A stretch of DNA of 64,000 nucleotides. Source: Psychromonas ingrahamii 37. Lineage in GTDB: Bacteria; Pseudomonadota; Gammaproteobacteria; Enterobacterales; Psychromonadaceae. The stretch covers positions 4,216,001 to 4,280,000 of the forward strand of contig NC_008709.1 of the NCBI RefSeq assembly GCF_000015285.1, in the 5' to 3' direction. The number at the start of each line of letters is the position of its first letter. The stretch's first letter is position 1. The translations under genes and the position numbers were made by a program. Shown here piece by piece: positions 59,862 through 64,000 of this stretch. Below the pieces are notes generated by a model, which had not been told where the DNA came from, ran no database searches, and saw nothing but the letters and a program-made list of their open reading frames with translations.

Positions 59862-61388
59862 CTATTTCACCCGATCACCCGAACCACTGCCTGTTGCTGT
59901 TTTAATAATGTATTGGAAATAGTTTTTAAGAGTGATGGTTTGAATCATTTTTTGATCGGTTTCAGCCAATAATTGAGGCGTTGACATATCGATAGTATTC
60001 ACCTGCGCAAGGCCAGTAATACCAGGCAAAACATCGTACACGCCACGACTCTCACGCTCGATAATTAACGCTCCCTGATTAAACAAGTTAGGGCGAGGCC
60101 CGACAAAACTCATCTCCCCCTTCAGCACATTAATTAACTGTGGAATCTCATCAAATTTTGATTTACGTAAAAAAGAACCTAGCTTAGTAATTGAAGCAGT
60201 GCTTGCTAAATGGCTGGCAACCGACTTGGTATCAACCGACATAGTACGGAATTTAATTAAGTTAAATGGGCGTTTATTTTTGCCCACACGCTGCTGAATA
60301 AAAATAGGCGCACCAGTATCAAAATAACCGATAATAGTAACGATCAATAAAATGGGGAAAGTGACGAACAGGCCCAAAAAAGCCATTAAAAAATCTAATG
60401 TTCGAATGGTAAAAGAATTCATATTATTTGTGACTTGTGCAGAGGTATAAAGAAAAGCATCCGCTGTTTTTTTTAAACATTCAGGAGTGCTGTAGGGCGG
60501 CTTCCAGTTTAACAGTTCTTTAGTTTGAGATATATCAACCTGCAAAGAGCCACATAGCCGCTGTGCTGTTGCCGGTTTTCCAATTAACTTAGCTGCTAAC
60601 GTCAACCAGGAACTCGAAATAGGTAACATTCTATTGGGCACATCCAATGCGGTCGCCATACGGACAAGTAATTTAGATGTCGACATATCATCATCATCGG
60701 AGACTAAAAATGTTTGATTCGCTGCATTCGGGTGTTCAATGCAAATGATAATTAAATCAACCAAATTATCTATTGATACTAAACTGCGTCGATTATCGGT
60801 AATACCACCTAAAGGCAGAGGAACGCCTTTATTCACCCATTTCATCATTGCTGCAAAATTAGCTTTAACTCCCGGACCATAAACCAAAGTAGGACGAATA
60901 ATCACTACCTCCATGCCGGTCTGTTCTGCTATTTTGCGTAAACCCACTTCTGCCTCATATTTACTCAGCCCGTAGGGATCAGTCGGGACAAAATCAGTAT
61001 CAGGTTTGAAAGGGGCAACCGTTTCGGTAGATTCACCGTTTACTTTAATAGAGCTAATAAAAATAAAACGTTTAACCCCGGCATCCGCAGCCTGCTGAGC
61101 AAGGTTGAGTGTGCCGTGGCTATTTACTTCACGAAAATCTTCTAATGGATTAGCTGAATCATCATCCATAATATGCACACGGGCAGCGCAATGGATGACA
61201 ACATCACATTTATAAATGGCTAAATTAAACTGAGAAGCTGAATCAAGACCCTTGATATAAATATAATGAGGATTATTTTTGTTATATTCGTTACGGCCAA
61301 TTTGAATTAATTCAACAGGCTCATTTGCAAGTTTAGTTAATAACTCCTTACCAAGAAAACCTGTAGAGCCTGTTAATACTATTTTCAT
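59862..61388 (-). CDS. Fusion: NAD-dependent sugar epimerase/reductase + initiating sugar-phosphate transferase
   Basis: A 508-aa two-domain protein. Residues 1 to about 300 are an extended SDR: VLTGSTGFLGKELLTKL (NAD loop) and DPYGLSKYEAEVGLRK (Tyr-x3-Lys). Residues about 325-508 are a PglC/WcaJ-core sugar transferase: membrane re-entrant helix DFLMAFLGLFVTFPILLI, IQQRVGKNKRPFNLIKFRTM, the catalytic Asp-Glu in KFDEIPQLINVLKGEMSFVG and PRPNL. The two activities are usually separate genes (for example WbpV and a PglC-like enzyme). The pairing suggests it makes a 6-deoxy-HexNAc nucleotide sugar and hands it to undecaprenyl phosphate. It overlaps the upstream glycosyltransferase by 4 bp. Confidence 0.9.
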   Translation of the reverse strand: MKIVLTGSTGFLGKELLTKLANEPVELIQIGRNEYNKNNPHYIYIKGLDSASQFNLAIYKCDVVIHCAARVHIMDDDSANPLEDFREVNSHGTLNLAQQAADAGVKRFIFISSIKVNGESTETVAPFKPDTDFVPTDPYGLSKYEAEVGLRKIAEQTGMEVVIIRPTLVYGPGVKANFAAMMKWVNKGVPLPLGGITDNRRSLVSIDNLVDLIIICIEHPNAANQTFLVSDDDDMSTSKLLVRMATALDVPNRMLPISSSWLTLAAKLIGKPATAQRLCGSLQVDISQTKELLNWKPPYSTPECLKKTADAFLYTSAQVTNNMNSFTIRTLDFLMAFLGLFVTFPILLIVTIIGYFDTGAPIFIQQRVGKNKRPFNLIKFRTMSVDTKSVASHLASTASITKLGSFLRKSKFDEIPQLINVLKGEMSFVGPRPNLFNQGALIIERESRGVYDVLPGITGLAQVNTIDMSTPQLLAETDQKMIQTITLKNYFQYIIKTATGSGSGDRVK

Positions 61389-62155
61389 CTTTTAGTCTCG
61401 AAAGTGCTTTTAAATAGGAATCTCAGCAGGCTCGAAAAATACCATCTAAAATGTTTAGAAAATAGTTTTCTATTTTTGTATGCACCTTCATGAATCGCCT
61501 TAACATTACTTAAATAAACCACATTCTGACTATAAAATTGATTAGCTCTATAGCAAAGATCTACATCTTCAAAATACATAAAGTAGTCCTCATCGAAACC
61601 ATTTAATTTTTCATATAACTCTGCCTGAAAAACCAAAAATGAGGCCGCCGCCCAATCAACTGATGAACCATCTGCCAGATCAGTTTTATCATAAGCTTCT
61701 GTAAAAGATTTTCCTTTAAGTATATTGAAAAATGAAAAAAAAGTAGGGAATCTTCTTAATGAATGTTCCATTCTAGAAAATTTATCATCGAAAAAAAGAT
61801 TAATAGCAAAAATCTGACTTGAAAAATTAGCGAGAGAATCAGACAGTTTGTGAATCATTACAGCAGATATATCAAGATCCGGATTAAATAAAACAAACCA
61901 ATCTGTTTTACTCATTCCCAACTTGGAAGCAACTTCAAAATTAATGTTATTGTTAGCACCAAACCCTAATATGGGATCCGAAGCGTTATACTCAAAATGG
62001 TTCTCTGCACAGTATTTCTTCAATTTCTGACTTGATAAATTATCTCTGATAATGACGGTGACATTATTAAGCGAGTTTATTTCTTTTAAATTATAATTGT
62101 TAATAATATCGTCATCATTACCATGAGAAACAATAGATATATAAATGTGCGCCAA
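61385..62155 (-). CDS. Family 2 glycosyltransferase (rhamnosyltransferase-like)
   Basis: A 256-aa GT-A fold enzyme: IYISIVSHGNDDDIINNYNL opening, acceptor/donor motif DWFVLFNPDLDIS, and the late EDVDLCYRANQFY typical of WbbL-type rhamnosyltransferases. Its stop overlaps the start of the fused epimerase-transferase (ATGA). It probably adds the second sugar of the repeat unit. A basic C-terminus (HFRWYFSSLLRFLFKSTF) may hold it at the membrane. Confidence 0.88.
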   Translation of the reverse strand: MAHIYISIVSHGNDDDIINNYNLKEINSLNNVTVIIRDNLSSQKLKKYCAENHFEYNASDPILGFGANNNINFEVASKLGMSKTDWFVLFNPDLDISAVMIHKLSDSLANFSSQIFAINLFFDDKFSRMEHSLRRFPTFFSFFNILKGKSFTEAYDKTDLADGSSVDWAAASFLVFQAELYEKLNGFDEDYFMYFEDVDLCYRANQFYSQNVVYLSNVKAIHEGAYKNRKLFSKHFRWYFSSLLRFLFKSTFETKR

Positions 62156-62565
62156 CCCTTAAAACCTCAATAAAATAAATCTGTTAATGAAAATATTTAT
62201 TAAAGGATTAAATACATATTTAATCCTTTAATATTTTTTCGCCAATGAATAAAATCCAGATCTACAACATATAGGGCTAGATTTGATGGAGATTCTTCAT
62301 TGAGTTTGATTCCTTAACAAAATAATCAAACTCAATTACAACCACTCCATCAGGATCTGTTACGTGACAAGCAAATATAGAAAATCAATTTTCAAATTAA
62401 CTGTCACTAACTAGTAGCTATTATAGCAATTACTAATGTCCTACAAAGATGCTGATACTTGTAACCTAACAAAATAAAAAATTCTCCGTACATATCTTCC
62501 TAAATTGAAAACAGCACATATAGGAATATTTAATATGGGTTGGTTAAAATCACATCATGCAATTA
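62156..62565. other. Gene-free AT-rich gap between two glycosyltransferase genes
   Basis: No credible frame. An imperfect inverted repeat (AATCCTTTAAT in the 62200-62235 region) lies near the left side. A minus-strand promoter for the 62.1-57.7 kb genes may be here. Confidence 0.45.
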
Positions 62566-64000
62566 CTATTTTGCTTGAAGAAATAAATCTTTTTTCTGAT
62601 TTAATTTTTCACTACTCTGTTTTATCATTTCACTATAAGTGGAATTATTGAATCCCCATAATGTTGAATGCATCTCTTCTTTATGTCCAACTAAATACTC
62701 AGGTGTAGTAATGACTTTGCAACCATTATTTTCTATATATCGATCAATAGTATTAGTCTCTGCATCATGATTTGTATCATTCCAGCCAAGTAGTTTATCA
62801 AAAAAAGCATTTGAATAAACATTCAAGACGGTACTAGTCATCTTATCAATATAAATAAATTCTTCCTCTTTATATTCTTGAATTTTATCTACTTTAGTAT
62901 TCGAATTGAAGTCAGCAATAAGACCTGAAAACAAATCCCATGAATTATTTTCCAATCCATCCAAATAGTTCTTTATATTTTGATAACGAGATTCAAAATC
63001 TGTTTTAAATTCAACATCATCTTCACATATTGTGATTGTTTCAAAATTTTGCTCTTTAGCTTTACGAATAATAAATTTATAACTTAACCCACACCCAATC
63101 CAGCCAAGATCATGACGAAGTCCCGGAACATATTGAATACCGTACTTATTGTCACAATCAAAACCAACTTTACGTCCTGTGGACTCAGGCAAACCTAAAC
63201 AGACAAAATTCGTATCAAAATGAATATTTTTACTCGCCAATTCGTAAAACTCATCAAATGTAATACAATCTTTAGACAACATGAAACGCATAAAATAGAA
63301 TTCGAACATATCACTTATGCTTTGTAGATAGGAGATATTTTCAGTTACTTTATCTTTAATATTCTCTGTATCGCCAATCCAGTAAGAAATACGAGCTATC
63401 ATGGCTTCTATGTCATCAATATCAACAAAATCTACGCATTGCTTGATATCTTGATGTTGTTCAATATCAGAGCTTGTTTCTGAAATAACTAATTTATTTA
63501 AACTTAAAGATTCATAAATTCGTGTTGTTTCAAGTAATGCATTCTCGTAATAGTGAATATTAACAACTACTTTAGCTTTTGCTATTTCAGAATATAATTC
63601 TTCCCCAAAGAGATCTCTAATTACTTTTACATTGAAATTCCTAGACAACTCCTCTATATATTTTTTCCTACGAGCGTTATTTATATCACCATAAAAAATA
63701 ACATCGTATTGATAGTCCTCATCAATACGACTTTTTAAATCTTTATGATATCCAACAGGCATATAAAACATTTGTTGATAGTGAAGCCCGTTTTCCTGCA
63801 AAAAATTAATGTTATTTTCAGCATAATCGAAAATCGCGTAAGAATTCTCTAAAATAGAAAAATACTCAGGAGTAAACCAACGAGAACTTACTGACTGCTC
63901 TAACTGATAACTAATATATAATTCTGGGAGTTCAGTAAACATCTGAGGGCAAATAACAAAATATAACGTATCTTGATAACCAGATTTTGGTTTTTCAAAA
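62566..64000 (-). CDS. Two-domain glycosyltransferase (CgeB/YkvP-like + GT25), 5' end outside the window
   Basis: The frame is open from the right edge of the window: codons before the ATG at 63942 continue without a stop (FEKPKSGYQDTLYFVICPQM), so the true start is beyond 64000 and the ATG is internal. The first part (VIFYGDINNARRKKYIEEL, then VVNIHYYENALLETTRIYES, then LSLNKLVIS) resembles the C-terminal donor domain of CgeB/YkvP-type family-1 glycosyltransferases. The second part (ESTGRK...YVPGLRHDLGWIGCGLSYKF, then TITICEDDVEFKTDFESRY) is a GT25 LPS glycosyltransferase domain with the GC.LS and EDDV motifs. Combining both is unusual. Confidence 0.8.
   Translation of the reverse strand, partial: FEKPKSGYQDTLYFVICPQMFTELPELYISYQLEQSVSSRWFTPEYFSILENSYAIFDYAENNINFLQENGLHYQQMFYMPVGYHKDLKSRIDEDYQYDVIFYGDINNARRKKYIEELSRNFNVKVIRDLFGEELYSEIAKAKVVVNIHYYENALLETTRIYESLSLNKLVISETSSDIEQHQDIKQCVDFVDIDDIEAMIARISYWIGDTENIKDKVTENISYLQSISDMFEFYFMRFMLSKDCITFDEFYELASKNIHFDTNFVCLGLPESTGRKVGFDCDNKYGIQYVPGLRHDLGWIGCGLSYKFIIRKAKEQNFETITICEDDVEFKTDFESRYQNIKNYLDGLENNSWDLFSGLIADFNSNTKVDKIQEYKEEEFIYIDKMTSTVLNVYSNAFFDKLLGWNDTNHDAETNTIDRYIENNGCKVITTPEYLVGHKEEMHSTLWGFNNSTYSEMIKQSSEKLNQKKDLFLQAK

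Overview
The window looks like chromosomal DNA of an AT-rich, cold-marine gammaproteobacterium; Psychromonas or a close relative is my best guess, by inference only. Supporting signs are the rpsF-priB-rpsR-rplI order (priB is typical of gamma- and betaproteobacteria), tusDCB beside rpsL, an RF2 gene with the classic +1 frameshift site, the nusG-rplKAJL-rpoBC-rpsLG-fusA-tuf megacluster, cydDC, and sequence-level similarity to the E. coli proteins (for example IlvI 574 aa and RF2 365 aa after frameshifting).

Layout. 1-2.5 kb: the edge of a ZorAB-like (MotA/ExbB + MotB/OmpA type) motor operon on the minus strand. Its ZorA-like frame is interrupted by one in-frame TAA, and ZorB runs off the window. 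2.5-6.3 kb: an accessory scar beside an Arg-His-Pro tRNA operon. It holds two diverged copies of the tRNA flank, tRNA fragments, a P2-type tail gene relic and an unrecognised 231-aa gene. 6.5-11.6 kb: rnr, rlmB, rpsF-priB-rpsR-rplI. 11.7-16.4 kb: copies of a structured repeat family surrounding a KAP-type P-loop ATPase and a DHH phosphoesterase. 16.4-21.3 kb: a glycine-betaine ABC transporter island (proX-proV-double proW) bounded by a partial duplicate of the lysS 3' end. 21.7-24.5 kb: prfB-lysS. 25-33.2 kb: ilvIH, a copper chaperone pair, a beta-barrel protein, cysJIH. 33.4-52 kb: tuf-fusA-rpsG-rpsL, tusBCD, ridA, rpoC-rpoB, rplL-rplJ, rplA-rplK, nusG-secE (all minus). 52.6-56.2 kb: cydDC. 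57-64 kb: a surface polysaccharide cluster with a dead wzb phosphatase, a WbpM/FlaA1-type dehydratase, a fused epimerase-sugar transferase and two glycosyltransferases, the last cut by the window edge.

Between genes there are three distinct repeat layers. The first is a ~250-400 bp family with four hairpins whose stems change in a compensatory way between copies; it tends to flank single accessory genes. The second is a set of heptamer (7-bp period, AGCtnnn-like) satellites placed between core operons. The third is a MITE-like element filling the tusC-tusB gap. The repeat family with covarying stems and the interrupted ZorAB-like operon with its small first gene are the items most worth following up.
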